NCBI RefSeq assembly: GCF_964340395.1
Contig: NC_135568.1
Location: 20,036,581-20,100,580 of the forward strand
Direction of reading: 5' to 3'
Length of the DNA: 64,000 nucleotides
From: Glandiceps talaboti
Lineage: Eukaryota; Hemichordata; Enteropneusta; Spengelidae
Position numbers and translations under genes: made by a program. Each line of letters opens with the position of its first letter. The first letter of the stretch is position 1. Of this stretch, positions 1-14,440 are shown piece by piece. The notes under the pieces were generated by a model. That model saw nothing but the letters and a program-made list of their open reading frames with translations, was not told the origin of the DNA and did no database searches.

Positions 1-77
1 CAGTCTGCCTACATTATATGATATAATGGATTGAATGGAATTAGTTTTCCCATCTGTTCGTGTATTCATACAGTGCA

Positions 78-3000
78 ACACAGTCTATTGTACTATAGTA
101 ATAGTTTTATATTAACACAGTCTATTGTACTATAGTAATAGTTTCATATTAACACAGTCTATTGTACTATAGTAATAGTTTTATATTAACAGTCTATTGT
201 ACTATAGTAATAGTTTTATATTAACACAGTCTATTGTACTATAGTAATAGTTTTATATTAACAGTCTATTGTACTATAGAAATAGTTTTATATTAACAGT
301 CTATTGTACTATAGTAATAGTTTTATATTAACAGTCTAATGTACTATAGTAATAGTTTTATATTAACAGTCTACTGTACTATAGTAATAGTTTTATTTTA
401 ACAGTCTATTGTACTATAGTAATAGTTTTATATTAACAGTCTATTGTACTATAGTAATAGTTTTATATTAACAGTCTATTGTACTATAGTAATAGTTTTA
501 TATTAACACAGTCTATTGTACTATGGTAATAGTTTTATATTAACACAGTCTATTGTACTATAGTAATAGTTTTATATTAACACAGTCTACTGTACTATAG
601 TAATAGTTTTATTTTAACAGTCTATTGTACTATAGTAATAGTTTTATATTAACAGTCTATTGTACTATAGTAATAGTTGTATATTAACAGTCTACTGTAC
701 TATAGTAATAGTTTTATTTTAACAGTCTATTGTACTATAGTAATAGTATTATATTAACAGTCTATTGTACTATAGTAATAGTTTTATTTTAACAGTCTAT
801 TGTACTATAGTAATAGTATTATATTAACAGTCTATTGTACTATAGTAATAGTTTTATATTAACAGTCTATTGTACTATAGTAATAGTTTTATATTAACAG
901 TCTATTGTACTATAGTAATAGTTTTATTTTAACAGTCTATTGTACTATAGTAATAGTTTTATATTAACAGTCTATTGTACTATAGTAATAGTTTTATATT
1001 AACACAGTCTATTGTACTATGGTAATAGTTTTATATTAACACAGTCTATTGTACTATAGTAATAGTTTTATATTAACACAGTCTACTGTACTATAGTAAT
1101 AGTTTTATTTTAACAGTCTATTGTACTATAGTAATAGTTTTATATTAACAGTCTATTGTACTATAGTAATAGTTGTATATTAACAGTCTACTGTACTATA
1201 GTAATAGTTTTATTTTAACAGTCTATTGTACTATAGTAATAGTATTATATTAACAGTCTATTGTACTATAGTAATAGTTTTATATTAACAGTCTATTGTA
1301 CTATAGTAATAGTTTTATATTAACACAGTCTATTGTACTATGGTAATAGTTTTATATTAACACAGTCTATTGTACTATAGTAATAGTTTTATATTAACAC
1401 AGTCTACTGTACTATAGTAATAGTTTTATTTTAACAGTCTATTGTACTATAGTAATAGTTTTATATTAACAGTCTATTGTACTATAGTAATAGTTTAATA
1501 TTAACAGTCTATTGTACTATAGTAATAGTTTTATATTAACAGTCTATTGTACTATAGTAATAGTTGTATATTAACAGTCTACTGTACTATAGTAATAGTT
1601 TTATATTAACAGTCTACTGTACTATAGTAATAGTTTTATTTTAACAGTCTATTGTACTATAGTAATAGTATTATATTAACAGTCTATTGTACTATAGTAA
1701 TAGTTTTATTTTAACAGTCTATTGTACTATAGTAATAGTTTTATATTAACAGTCTACTGTACTATAGTAATAGTTTTATATTAACAGTCTATTGTACTAT
1801 AGTAATAGTTTTATATTAACAGTCTATTGTACTATAGTAATAGTTTTATTTTAACAGTCTATTGTACTATAGTAATAGTTTTATATTAACAGTCTACTGT
1901 ACTATAGTAATAGTTTTATATGAACAGTCTATTGTACTATAGTAATAGTTTTATATTAACAGTCTATTGTACTATAGTAATAGTTTTATATTAACAGTCT
2001 ATTGTACTATAGTAATAGTTTTATATGAACAGTCTATTGTACTATAGTAATAGTTTTATATTAACAGTCTACTGTACTATAGTAATAGTTTTATATGAAC
2101 AGTCTATTGTACTATAGTAATAGTTTTATATTAACAGTCTATTGTACTATAGTAATAGTTTTATATTAACAGTCTATTGTACTATAGTAATAGTTTTATA
2201 TTAACAGTCTATTGTACTATAGTAATAGTTTTATATTAACAGTCTATTGTACTATAGTAATAGTTTTATATTAACAGTCTATTGTACTATAGTAATAGTT
2301 TTATATCAACAGTCTATTGTACTATAGTAATAGTTTTATATTAACAGTCTATTGTACTATAGTAATAGTTTTATTTTAACAGTCTATTGTACTATAGTAA
2401 TAGTTGTATATTAACAGTCTATTGTACTATAGTAATAGTTTTATATTAACAGTCTATTGTACTATAGTAATAGTTGTATATTAACAGTCTACTGTACTAT
2501 GGTAATAGTTTTATATTAACAGTCTATTGTACTATGGTAATAGTTTTATATTAACACAGTCTATTGTACTATAGTAATAGTTGTATATTAACAGTCTACT
2601 GTACTATAGTAATAGTTTTATATTAACAGTCTATTGTACTATGGTAATAGTTTTATATTAACACAGTCTATTGTACTATAGTAATAGTTTTATATTAACA
2701 GTCTATTGTACTATAGTAATAGTTTTATATTAACAGTCTATTGTACTATAGTAATAATTTTATATTAACACAGTCTACTGTACTATAGTAATAGTTTTAT
2801 TTTAACAGTCTATTGTACTATAGTAATAGTTTAATATTAACAGTCTATTGTACTATAGTAATAGTTTTATATTAACACAGTCTATTGTACTATGGTAATA
2901 GTTTTATATTAACACAGTCTATTGTACTATAGTAATAGTTTTATATTAACACAGTCTATTGTACTATAGTAATAGTTTTATTTTAACAGTCTATTGTACT

Positions 3001-5018
3001 ATAGTAATAGTTGTATATTAACAATCTACTGTACTATAGTAATAGTTTTATATTAACAGTCTATTGTACTATAGTAATAGTTTAATATTAACAGTCTATT
3101 GTACTATAGTAATAGTTTTATATTAACAGTCTATTGTACTATAGTAATAATTTTATATTAACAGTCTATTGTACTATAGTAATAGTTTTATATTAACAGT
3201 CTATTGTACTATAGTAATAGTTGTATATTAACAGTCTATTGTACTATAGTAATAATTTTATATTAACACAGTCTACTGTACTATAGTAATAGTTTTATAT
3301 TAACAGTCTACTGTACTATAGTAATGGTTTTATTTTAACAGTCTATTGTACTATAGTAATAGTATTATATTAACAGTCTATTGTACTATAGTAATAGTTT
3401 TATTTTAACAGTCTATTGTACTATAGTAATAGTATTATATTAACAGTCTATTGTACTATAGTAATAGTTTTATATTAACAGTCTATTGTACTATAGTAAT
3501 AGTTTTATATTAACAGTCTATTGTACTATAGTAATAGTTTTATATTAACAGTCTGTACTATAGTAATAGTTTTATATTAACAGTCTATTGTACTATAGTA
3601 ATAGTTTTATATTAACAATCTACTGTACTATAGTAATAGTTTTATATTAACAGTCTATTGTACTATAGTAATAGTTTAATATTAACAGTCTATTGTACTA
3701 TAGTAATAGTTTTATATTAACAGTCTATTGTACTATAGTAATAGTTGTATATTAACAGTCTACTGTACTATAGTAATAGTTTTATATTAACAGTCTACTG
3801 TACTATAGTAATAGTTTTATTTTAACAGTCTATTGTACTATAGTAATAGTATTATATTAACAGTCTATTGTACTATAGTAATAGTTTTATTTTAACAGTC
3901 TATTGTACTATAGTAATAGTATTATATTAACAGTCTATTGTACTATAGTAATAGTTTTATATTAACAGTCTATTGTACTATAGTAATAGTTTTATATTAA
4001 CAGTCTATTGTACTATAGTAATAGTTTTATATTAACACAGTCTATTGTACTATAGTAATAGTTTTATATTAACAGTCTATTGTACTATAGTAATAGTTGT
4101 ATATTAACAGTCTATTGTACTATAGTAATAGTTTTATATTAACAGTCTATTGTACTATAGTAATAGTTTTATATTAACAGTCTATTGTACTATAGTAATA
4201 GTTGTATATTAACAGTCTACTGTACTATAGTAATAGTTTTATATTAACAGTCTATTGTACTATAGTAATAGTTTTATTTTAACAGTCTATTGTACTATAG
4301 TAATAGTTGTATATTAACAGTCTATTGTACTATAGTAATAGTTTTATATTAACAGTCTATTGTACTATAGTAATAATTTTATATTAACACAGTCTATTGT
4401 ACTATAGTAATAGTTTTATATTAACAGTCTATTGTACTATAGTAATAGTTTTATTTTAACAGTCTATTGTACTATAGTAATAGTTTTATATTAACAGTCT
4501 ATTGTACTATAGTAATAGTTTTATATTAACACAGTCTATTGTACTATGGTAATAGTTTTATATTAACACAGTCTATTGTACTATAGTAATAGTTTTATAT
4601 TAACACAGTCTATTGTACTATAGTAATAGTTTTATATTAACACAGTCTATTGTACTATAGTAATAGTTTTATATTAACACAGTCTATTGTACTATAGTAA
4701 TAGTTTTATATGAACAGTCTATTGTACTATAGTAATAGTTTTATATTAACAGTCTACTGTACTATAGTAATAGTTTTATATTAACAGTCTATTGTACTAT
4801 AGTAATAGTTTTATATTAACACAGTCTATTGTACTATAGTAATAGTTTTATATTAACACAGTCTATTGTACTATAGTAATAGTTTTATATTAACAGTCTA
4901 TTGTACTATAGTAATAGTTTTATATTAACAGTCTATTGTACTATGGTAATAGTTTTATATTAACAGTCTATTGTACTATAGTAATAGTTTTATATTAAGT
5001 CTATTGTACTATAGTAAT
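78..5018. repeat. 35-bp minisatellite, about 140 copies
   Basis: Head-to-tail units of 35 bp (37 bp when AC is duplicated, giving acacagtc) fill almost 5 kb. Each unit contains the perfect 10-bp dyad TACTATAGTA followed by an AT-rich run ending in TTAACAG. Recurring variants (tattttaac, tagttgtata, tagtattata, actatggtaa) appear in the same order in different places, which indicates expansion by multi-unit duplication. No credible coding sequence lies here. It is upstream of the first recognised Trio exon and is probably intronic. Confidence 0.97.
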
Positions 5019-5038
5019 AGTTACAATTACTATAGTAC
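5006..5038. repeat. Perfect 13-bp inverted repeat closing the 35-bp array
   Basis: The last unit ends in gtactatagtaat (5006-5018). After a 7-nt spacer comes its exact reverse complement, attactatagtac (5026-5038). The array therefore ends in a cruciform-capable hairpin made of its own unit sequence. Confidence 0.9.
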
Positions 5039-5048
5039 CCCCACCCTA

Positions 5049-5082
5049 CACACACACACACACACACACACAAACAAACAAA

Positions 5083-5114
<32 letters not shown>
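5049..5114. repeat. (CA)n microsatellite with a short (CAAA)n interruption
   Basis: A run of alternating CA with a short block of caaa repeats in the middle. The 63-residue open frame over it is low-complexity and not a gene. Confidence 0.95.
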
Positions 5115-5118
<4 letters not shown>

Positions 5119-5303
5119 TACTTTTTTTAAAAAAATTCATGTTTTCTGTTTATTATTCATAAATGTCCACATCTTATGATCCCTTTGAAATAAATATATT
5201 CTATAAGCTCACATGGATACATTTTATTGAAAGCACCATTCCTCTAAGAAAAAAATTTGTGCAGACATTTTTATTATTATGTACTATTAAAACCCCTTAA
5301 CTT

Positions 5304-5334
5304 GTAATAATAATAATAATAATAATAGTACATG

Positions 5335-5404
<70 letters not shown>

Positions 5405-5790
5405 TAATAGAAATTTATATAGCGGCTAAAATCCACAGAGACAGTGATCAGAGCCGCTTAAAATACAAAACACTCATAAAAAATACAAAAACTAAAACGT
5501 TGACATCTAAAAGATGGCAAGATTAAAAAGATGTGTTTTCAGCATACGTTAAACAACATTAAACTTATTACAATGACGGATTTGGAGAGGGACAGCATTC
5601 CATAAAACTGGTGAAGCAACACTGAAAGCCCTGTCACCATGTTTTTTGTCCGGGTTGTAACAGTACTAAGTTTAAAATGGTCAGCAGAATGTAGACTACG
5701 CCCAAGGACATAGAGACTGATCAACTCAAATTTATTGTAATTTATATTGCATGGTATTAATGCTAGGAATGGTAGCAATGCAGTGAATGA
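5304..5790 (-). mobile_element. LINE 3'-end fragment (CR1/L2-like) with (TTA)n tail
   Basis: Read on the minus strand, about 5640-5530 encodes the characteristic C-terminus of a LINE reverse transcriptase: GDRAFSVASPVLWNAVPLQI, then after an in-frame stop RMLKTHLFNLA. A 3' UTR with a short AGCGGCT/AGCCGCT inverted motif follows, then a (TTA)n tail at 5304-5402. The domain is interrupted by a stop and the upstream frame is shifted, so this is a dead, 5'-truncated copy. It shares the GDRAFSV block with the longer minus-strand LINE at 18763-20128, which suggests related families. Confidence 0.75.
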
Positions 5791-5864
5791 TGCAAACTAT
5801 GTCTAGTAATAATAATAATGGAACTATTTAGTGACAATTGATGGACTACTAAATCCTCTGTGTA

Positions 5865-5983
5865 ATATCAGTATAGAAAGACAACACATGGATAGTGTAG
5901 CTGCTATGTCAATTTATGGACTAATATCAGTATAGAAAGACAACGAATGGATAGTGTAGCTGCTATGTCAATTTATGGACTAA
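5865..5983. repeat. Two tandem copies of a 59-bp unit
   Basis: A segment beginning taatatcagtatagaaagac is repeated once with a single difference visible near the start (acacatgg versus acgaatgg). The flanking sequence to 6343 is AT-rich intronic DNA with no other recognisable feature. Confidence 0.9.
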
Positions 5984-6343
5984 TATTTTCACTTTAGACA
6001 ACAAATCTTTGTCACAATTGAAATCCCATCAAATACTATGCTAGTATTTGCTATAGATTTAATGTAGTGTTATCAAGTTCATGTATGGAACAGAATGTGG
6101 TTTATTACTAGTCGTAAAGTATTAAAGATGGCTTGTTATCTTTCTAAAAGATGGTAATAGATTTTACCTCTGTTATTTTAACACCTTGTTATCAGGACAA
6201 ACTAAATTTGTCAGGGATGTTATTATTTTGAATTTTTTTGTAAGAATCTTTTTATTTAATGATAAATTAGTTAAAAATTGATACTAAAATATTTGATTAT
6301 TTTACATGGCAGATTTTATCTCATAATAAATTAGGAATAGATT

Positions 6344-6653
6344 GACTGTATTTGGTGAATAATAACATATGATTGGATATAGAACCATTGTCAATGTTTT
6401 CCTTGGACTGTATTTGGTGAATAATAACATATGATTGGATATAGAACCATTGTCAATGTTTTCCTTGGACTGTATTTGGTGAATAATAACATATGATTGG
6501 ATATAGAACCATTGTCAATGTTTTCCTTGGACTGTATTTGGTGAATAATAACATATGATTGGATATAGAACCATTGTCAATGTTTTCCTTGGACTGTATT
6601 TGGTGAATAATAACATATGATTGGATATAGAACCATTGTCAATGTTTTCCTTG
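6344..6653. repeat. 62-bp minisatellite, 5 copies
   Basis: Five nearly identical head-to-tail units beginning gactgtatttggtgaataa. The 78-residue minus-strand open frame that overlaps it is a by-product of the repeat. Confidence 0.95.
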
Positions 6654-8634
6654 ATATGATTATAATAACACTCCTGAGTTGAAAGATTATAAACGCCATT
6701 GGTAAAATCTAGTAACATATTGTGACATTCAAAACGTAATAACACAGTCAATTATTAGAATTATAAATAAAACAAGGGATGAAATTAAGAAAAGGTAAAA
6801 AGAAAGAAAACATAGGAGAATCAGAAAAATAAGACATGTTTTAAACTTTATATCACATGACTATCACAACATATCTCAGGTCAAAGTTGAAACTTTTTAA
6901 TTGCATGTATTTCAACCAAGAAATACTAGCACATGCTCTCTATGTCTGTTACCATGGCAACAACATATACTCCCGATCCTAGCAATTTCCTTTGTTCATG
7001 GATACATTGTTGGTATCAGATATCATTGATATAGTCTGTTTGAATTCTATGATGACATGGTGTGTATATCTATGGACACGTAGAAATTGTAATGTGGTGA
7101 AATCATGTCTTTGTCGGCATCCAGTATATTCTTAGAATGTGATGAAATGAACACAAAGCTTTCAAGTGTAAACAGGTTGATTTCACATCCTTGTTTGCAT
7201 CACATTATGAAATAAATGAAATGAAATTGACATAGTCCAGTAAGTTACTATACCAGTCTAATAACATCATACAAGATGAAATGTACAAGTCTTGTTTTTA
7301 TCTAACCATCCCAGAAATCAGTCGTTATTTTCTTAAAAGATAGTAATTATTTCAGAGTTCGTTGTTTTAATCTTTTAATTGGATATTTAACCACTAGGTC
7401 TTTTAATAGAACAACTATATTCACATCTACTAAGTATTTGTTCTCTGTCAGACTGTCATGTTGGAAGTCAGTGTTTTAATGTTTACAGTGAAAGTGCACG
7501 GAGTTAGCAGCTTCCCAAATTATTCACATTTGTAGCATTAATGTTCTATTTGATCAGGGTGATTCAATTTTGTGTACTCTCGTGTATTATGCTTTTAATG
7601 ACATTCATGGTAGATTTGCATAATTTATGACTATTGTGTGCGTGAGTGTCTATTGTGGGTCATTGATACATGGCATGTGTAGCTTTCATTGACTGAAACT
7701 AACAAAAGAAGAAAATGTCTGTGAATACCATGTACATTTCACTACCCAGACTAAGGTAAGACAATGTTGCATTTCTCATTCGATACATTGTATATTTCAC
7801 ATGTTGCAAAATTTAAAATGTGATACATTTCAAGTGTAGCAGTTTCATAGAAAGATATATTGTAACATGCTATAATATACAGAATCATGAAAATGACAGT
7901 AGCAGACAGATAGTAGATAATCTGAGGATGACATATTGACAGTTACGGCAAACAGTAGGTCAGTATATTGTAATACAGTCAGAGATATACACAATATACC
8001 ATTCAGCAACCAGGCTTGCAGCAAATTAAAATGTGAAATTTTAAACCAAATTAAGTCTCTTTGAGTATATTTAGCTGTGGGGGAAATGTAATATAGTATA
8101 GCAATTTACAGAAATAAATGATTTGGTGACTTTGTTGACAAGTCTTCAACTCATTTGCATATTTACCATAATTTACCATATAGTCATCATCAGCAAACTT
8201 CAGTAAAGAATACAATATTTTAGTGTCATCAAATTTTAACTTAAGATATTTTGATTTCCTTTCCATCATCTAGTTATGTATAAATATGTATATTTGTATT
8301 GTGTGTGTGTACACATCCAGTGATAAGAAGATAAAAATCTAACAAGTTCCAACAATTTAACTTAACATACTTTTAATTGCCACCATCCAAACAAACAAAT
8401 AAATAAAGGAAATCTTAATATTTCAACTGTTTAATATTGATGAGTATCTCTCTGACTCTATAGTGTGTATTTTGCAATATAAATCAAAATTGACAAAATT
8501 TAGCTGAAAATCTTTATTTTGTACTGTATTTGTTGAAACTGGTATAAAAGTATAGACAATCCGGCTGTGATGTGTGTGTTAAGATACATAGCTATTGTTA
8601 TTACATTGCTATAGATGAAATAGTGATGGGCATA
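6654..8634. other. AT-rich presumed intronic sequence, no gene recognised
   Basis: About 2 kb of mostly single-copy AT-rich sequence with short open frames (for example a 72-residue one on the minus strand near 8051-8269) that resemble no family I recognise and lack codon bias. I see no exon with splice signals, RNA gene or transposon end. Confidence 0.6.
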
Positions 8635-9176
8635 TAATATTGTCCATTTCATCAGATTGTCCATTTCATCAGATTGCCCCTCATGATTTGGATACAGGGA
8701 TGCAAGCAACCATTATAATATTGTCCATTTCATCAGATTGCCCCTCATGATTTGGATACAGGGATGCAAGCAACCATTATAATATTGTCCATTTCATCAG
8801 ATTGCCCCACATGATTTGGATACAGGGATGCAAGCAACCATTGTAGTAATATTGTCCATTTCATCAGATTGCCCCACATGATTTGGATACAGGGATGCAA
8901 GCAACCATTGTAGTAATATTGTCCATTTCATCAGATTGCCCCACATGATTTGGATACAGGGATGCAAGCAACCATTGTAGTAATATTGTCCATTTCATCA
9001 GATTGCCCCACATGATTTGGATACAGGGATGCAAGCAACCATTGTAGTAATATTGTCCATTTCATCAGATTGCCCCACATGATTTGGATACAGGGATGCA
9101 AGCAACCATTGTAGTAATATTGTCCATTTCATCAGATTGCCCCACATGATTTGGATACAGGGATGCAAGTAATATT
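8635..9176. repeat. 62-67-bp minisatellite, about 8 copies
   Basis: Units contain tattgtccatttcatcag and gatttggatacagggatg. The first two units are about 62-64 bp (cccctcatg, no tagtaa insert) and later units are 67 bp (ccccacatg plus tagtaa), so two subtypes sit in separate blocks. Confidence 0.95.
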
Positions 9177-9232
9177 GTATAGTTAAGATAGTTTCTTGCA
9201 AGTTATATGAAAGAAACTGTTGCTAAGTTCAC

Positions 9233-9266
9233 CACTAGAGGGGGCGACCTGAAGGGTTGCCTAGTG
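9233..9266. other. Compact hairpin between two minisatellites
   Basis: CACTAG (9233-9238) pairs with CTAGTG (9261-9266). Inside, GGCGACC pairs with GGTTGCC with one G-T wobble around a short TGAA-containing loop. It is the only GC-rich sequence between the 62-67-bp and 32-bp arrays. The function is unknown; it may be a remnant of a small inverted-repeat element. Confidence 0.55.
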
Positions 9267-9277
9267 AGTGCAAAGCT

Positions 9278-12200
9278 TTTAAAGAAATAGCCTGTACAGT
9301 AGACCAACATTTAAAGAAATAGCCTGTACAGTAGACCAACATTCAAAGAAATAGCCTGTACAGTAGACCAACATTCAAAGAAATAGCCTGTACAGTAGAC
9401 CAATATTCAAAGAAATAGCCTGTACAGTAGACCAACATTCAAAGAAATAGCCTGTACAGTAGACCAACATTTAAAGAAATAGCCTGTACAGTAGACCAAT
9501 ATTCAAAGAAATAGCCTGTACAGTAGACCAACATTTAAAGAAATAGCCTGTACAGTAGACCAACATTTAAAGAAATAGCCTGTACAGTAGACCAATATTC
9601 AAAGAAATAGCCTGTACAGTAGACCAACATTCAAAGAAATAGTCTGTACAGTAGACCAACATTCAAAGAAATAGTCTGTACAGTAGCCCAACATTCAAAG
9701 AAATAGTCTGTACAGTAGCCCAACATTCAAAGAAATAGTCTGTACAGTAGACCAACATTCAAAGAAATAGCCTGTACAGTAGACCAATATTTAAAGAAAT
9801 AGCCTGTACAGTGGACCAACATTTAAAGAAATAGCCTGTACAGTAGACCAATATTTAAAGAAATAGCCTGTACAGTGGACCAATATTCAAAGAAATAGTC
9901 TGTACAGTGGACCAACATTTAAAGAAATAGCCTGTACAGTAGACCAACATTTAAAGAAATAGCCTGTACAGTGGACCAATATTCAAAGAAATAGTCTGTA
10001 CAGTAGACCAACATTTAAAGAAATAGCCTGTACAGTAGACCAACATTCAAAGAAATAGCCTGTACAGTAGACCAACATTTAAAGAAATAGCCTGTACAGT
10101 AGACCAACATTTAAAGAAATAGCCTGTACAGTAGACCAACATTTAAAGAAATAGCCTGTACAGTAGACCAACATTTAAAGAAATAGCCTGTACAGTGGAC
10201 CAATATTCAAAGAAATAGTCTGTACAGTAGACCAACATTCAAAGAAATAGTCTGTACAGTAGACCAACATTCAAAGAAATAGCCTGTACAGTAGACCAAT
10301 ATTTAAAGAAATAGCCTGTACAGTAGACCAACATTTAAAGAAATAGTCTGTACAGTAGACCAACATTTAAAGAAATAGCCTGTACAGTGGACCAATATTC
10401 AAAGAAATAGCCTGTACAGTAGACCAACATTCAAAGAAATAGCCTGTACAGTAGACCAATATTCAAAGAAATAGCCTGTACAGTAGACCAATATTCAAAG
10501 AAATAGCCTGTACAGTAGACCAACATTCAAAGAAATAGCCTGTACAGTAGACCAATATTCAAAGAAATAGCCTGTACAGTAGACCAACATTCAAAGAAAT
10601 AGCCTGTACAGTAGACCAACATTTAAAGAAATAGCCTGTACAGTAGACCAATATTCAAAGAAATAGCCTGTACAGTAGACCAACATTCAAAGAAATAGCC
10701 TGTACAGTAGACCAACATTTAAAGAAATAGCCTGTACAGTGGACCAATATTCAAAGAAATAGCCTGTACAGTAGACCAACATTTAAAGAAATAGCCTGTA
10801 CAGTGGACCAACATTTAAAGAAATAGTCTGTACAGTAGACCAACATTTAAAGAAATAGCCTGTACAGTAGACCAATATTCAAAGAAATAGCCTGTACAGT
10901 AGACCAACATTTAAAGAAATAGCCTGTACAGTGGACCAACATTTAAAGAAATAGCCTGTACAGTAGACCAACATTCAAAGAAATAGCCTGTACAGTAGAC
11001 CAACATTTAAAGAAATAGCCTGTACAGTAGACCAATATTCAAAGAAATAGCCTGTACAGTAGACCAATATTTAAAGAAATAGCCTGTACAGTAGACCAAT
11101 ATTCAAAGAAATAGTCTGTACAGTAGACCAACATTCAAAGAAATAGCCTGTACAGTAGACCAACATTCAAAGAAATAGCCTGTACAGTGGACCAACATTT
11201 AAAGAAATAGCCTGTACAGTAGACCAACATTTAAAGAAATAGCCTGTACAGTAGACCAACATTCAAAGAAATAGCCTGTACAGTAGACCAACATTTAAAG
11301 AAATAGCCTGTACAGTGGACCAATATTCAAAGAAATAGCCTGTACAGTAGACCAACATTTAAAGAAATAGCCTGTACAGTGGACCAACATTTAAAGAAAT
11401 AGCCTGTACAGTAGACCAATATTTAAAGAAATAGCCTGTACAGTAGACCAACATTTAAAGAAATAGCCTGTACAGTAGACCAACATTTAAAGAAATAGTC
11501 TGTACAGTAGACCAATATTCAAAGAAATAGCCTGTACAGTAGACCAACATTCAAAGAAATAGCCTGTACAGTAGACCAATATTTAAAGAAATAGCCTGTA
11601 CAGTAGACCAATATTCAAAGAAATAGCCTGTACAGTAGACCAACATTTAAAGAAATAGCCTGTACAGTAGACCAACATTCAAAGAAATAGCCTGTACAGT
11701 AGACCAACATTTAAAGAAATAGCCTGTACAGTAGACCAATATTTAAAGAAATAGCCTGTACAGTAGACCAATATTTAAAGAAATAGTCTGTACAGTAGAC
11801 CAACATTCAAAGAAATAGCCTGTACAGTAGACCAACATTCAAAGAAATAGCCTGTACAGTAGACCAACATTTAAAGAAATAGCCTGTACAGTAGACCAAC
11901 ATTTAAAGAAATAGCCTGTACAGTAGACCAACATTCAAAGAAATAGCCTGTACAGTAGACCAACATTTAAAGAAATAGCCTGTACAGTAGACCAACATTC
12001 AAAGAAATAGCCTGTACAGTAGACCAACATTTAAAGAAATAGCCTGTACAGTAGACCAATATTTAAAGAAATAGCCTGTACAGTGGACCAACATTTAAAG
12101 AAATAGCCTGTACAGTAGACCAACATTTAAAGAAATAGTCTGTACAGTAGACCAACATTCAAAGAAATAGCCTGTACAGTAGACCAACATTCAAAGAAAT

Positions 12201-12698
12201 AGCCTGTACAGTAGACCAACATTTAAAGAAATAGCCTGTACAGTAGACCAACATTCAAAGAAATAGCCTGTACAGTAGACCAACATTTAAAGAAATAGCC
12301 TGTACAGTGGACCAACATTTAAAGAAATAGCCTGTACAGTAGACCAATATTCAAAGAAATAGCCTGTACAGTAGACCAACATTTAAAGAAATAGTCTGTA
12401 CAGTAGACCAATATTTAAAGAAATAGCCTGTACAGTAGACCAACATTCAAAGAAATAGTCTGTACAGTAGACCAACATTCAAAGAAATAGCCTGTACAGT
12501 AGACCAACATTCAAAGAAATAGCCTGTACAGTAGACCAATATTTAAAGAAATAGCCTGTACAGTAGACCAACATTCAAAGAAATAGTCTGTACAGTAGAC
12601 CAACATTCAAAGAAATAGCCTGTACAGTAGACCAACATTCAAAGAAATAGCCTGTACAGTAGACCAACATTTAAAGAAATAGTCTGTACAGTGGACTC
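9278..12698. repeat. 32-bp minisatellite, about 107 copies
   Basis: Units read aaagaaatagcctgtacagt plus a 12-bp remainder ending in accaaca/accaata. Three main variable sites (gcctg/gtctg, tagacc/tggacc, acattt/atattc) recombine across the array, which is typical of unequal exchange. The 32-bp period is not a multiple of 3 and no long frame stays open. Confidence 0.97.
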
Positions 12699-14169
12699 CT
12701 TCTAATGTTATTTTTAAACCACTTTTTCATTCCACACCTGTTGTATAATACTAATTTTTGGTAAACAAAAGGAACAAAGTGTCTTGTTTTTGGACAGAGT
12801 TTAATTGATCAATGCATCACCAGGTGGTATAACTCTTAGTCATTTACTCTATGTAGTAGTTCTAACAATGTATCTAGGTATTGTTTGGTGTATGTAAGAT
12901 GTATTGTTGATATCTTGTTTGTAAGATAACAGATCATCCTATGTGTCAATGATCTCTCTCTCAGTGGACACTCTAAGTACCCTGTATTCCCCTCACCAAA
13001 ATATTGACTGTGGTAGGGTAAATAGAATCAAAGAAACAACTGAAGGATTGTCCTTGAGTCTTTCAAATGGAAATGTTGAAATGCAAGCAGTGAAGGCTGT
13101 TCTTTAGTTTTAGTGTGACTAAGGTTTGTTGAACATTTCTAGCAGAGCATGGACTGTATTGCATAGAGGGTTGTCTGAAGCAGTTAGCATGGACTGTATT
13201 GCGTAGAGGGTTGTCGGAACCACCGATGTGTCCTATGTACTGGATAGTGAGTTATCTGGACCAATGAGTATGCTATGTACTGCATAGTGAGTTACCTTGA
13301 CCAGTGAGTGTGTTAGGTATTCCATATTGAGTTATCTGGAACACTTTGTGCACTATGTATTACATGCCATAGTGGGTAAGTCTAATCTGCCTCATCTACA
13401 TACTACATAAATGTGTGAGATTGGTCATGAGATTGGTCATTTGTAACTGTTTATCAACTCCATTCAATGTTTTACCCAGTGACTTTATAGAAATTTGCAC
13501 TGCAAGTGTTGAAATGCAAAGATAGAAATAACATTTAAGTAAGAAATGTACTAAAGGTTCCTTAGACATTATAGTGACTTGTTTTGTAAAACTAAGATTG
13601 AATGGACATGATGCTGTCATACCCTTCACTTTGTTAAGTTTCTTCAACCACAGCTATACACATTGTGGTATTCTGGTGTTACAAGATCCACAACAAATCA
13701 TGTAATACATAATTAGCACATCACCTGATTCAATCAGTATGTGTCTAATTTTTTAGTGGAGAAAACTGGTCAGATATGAGAGAATTTGTCAGTTTTACTT
13801 AGTGTAGACTAATTATATGTACATAGCTGTGTATACAAGTATTCAATATATTCCTTTCACTCAGTGTTTTTAATACTATAATTACATTCATGGTTTGCAG
13901 ACACTTGACACTTGTATAGTAATGACTTTATTTCAAACAGGTTTGGTGTACATACATGTAGTCTTAGTTCATGTATAGTTACTATCCTATAACTAAAACC
14001 TAAGTAAATTTAACAGTATTGTTGTCTTTGTCTTACTAAAATGTTGGCAGACAAACCAAGATTGAGACATTAGAATGTAGATGTACAATGTACTTATCAG
14101 ACACAATCCATGAAAAGCCTGATTTCTGCACACTTCAGTCACTGGACAAATATTTACTATGAACCTAAT
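12699..14169. other. Presumed intronic sequence with a degenerate ~50-bp repeat
   Basis: Mostly single-copy. At about 13147-13375 there is a decayed tandem repeat: gcatggactgtattgc occurs twice, then several diverged copies of a ctatgtact...gagttatctgga motif. I found no exon that continues the Trio frame and no recognisable protein. Confidence 0.6.
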
Positions 14170-14385
14170 TACAGACTTAATTCCTTTGGTGGCCATGCTT
14201 TTCTTACGTGCCACACCATGTCTTTGGAACAAGCTGTCACTGGATCTTGGACGGATAGCCATAGTTAATGCCTTCAAGAAGAACCTTAAAACATAGTTTA
14301 CTTATTCATGAAAGATTTCAACATTTACAGTGCCTCTGGACTCCACTTGATAATCATATTGGATACAGGCGCTCTATAGATTTTC

Positions 14386-14440
<55 letters not shown>

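Noticed and set aside
78-5018. CRISPR-like array
   Set aside because: Units are contiguous direct repeats with no unique spacers, and the window is clearly eukaryotic.
13993-14277. 94-residue minus-strand frame as a gene
   Set aside because: It is the antisense shadow of a decayed plus-strand LINE reverse-transcriptase C-terminus ending near 14296.
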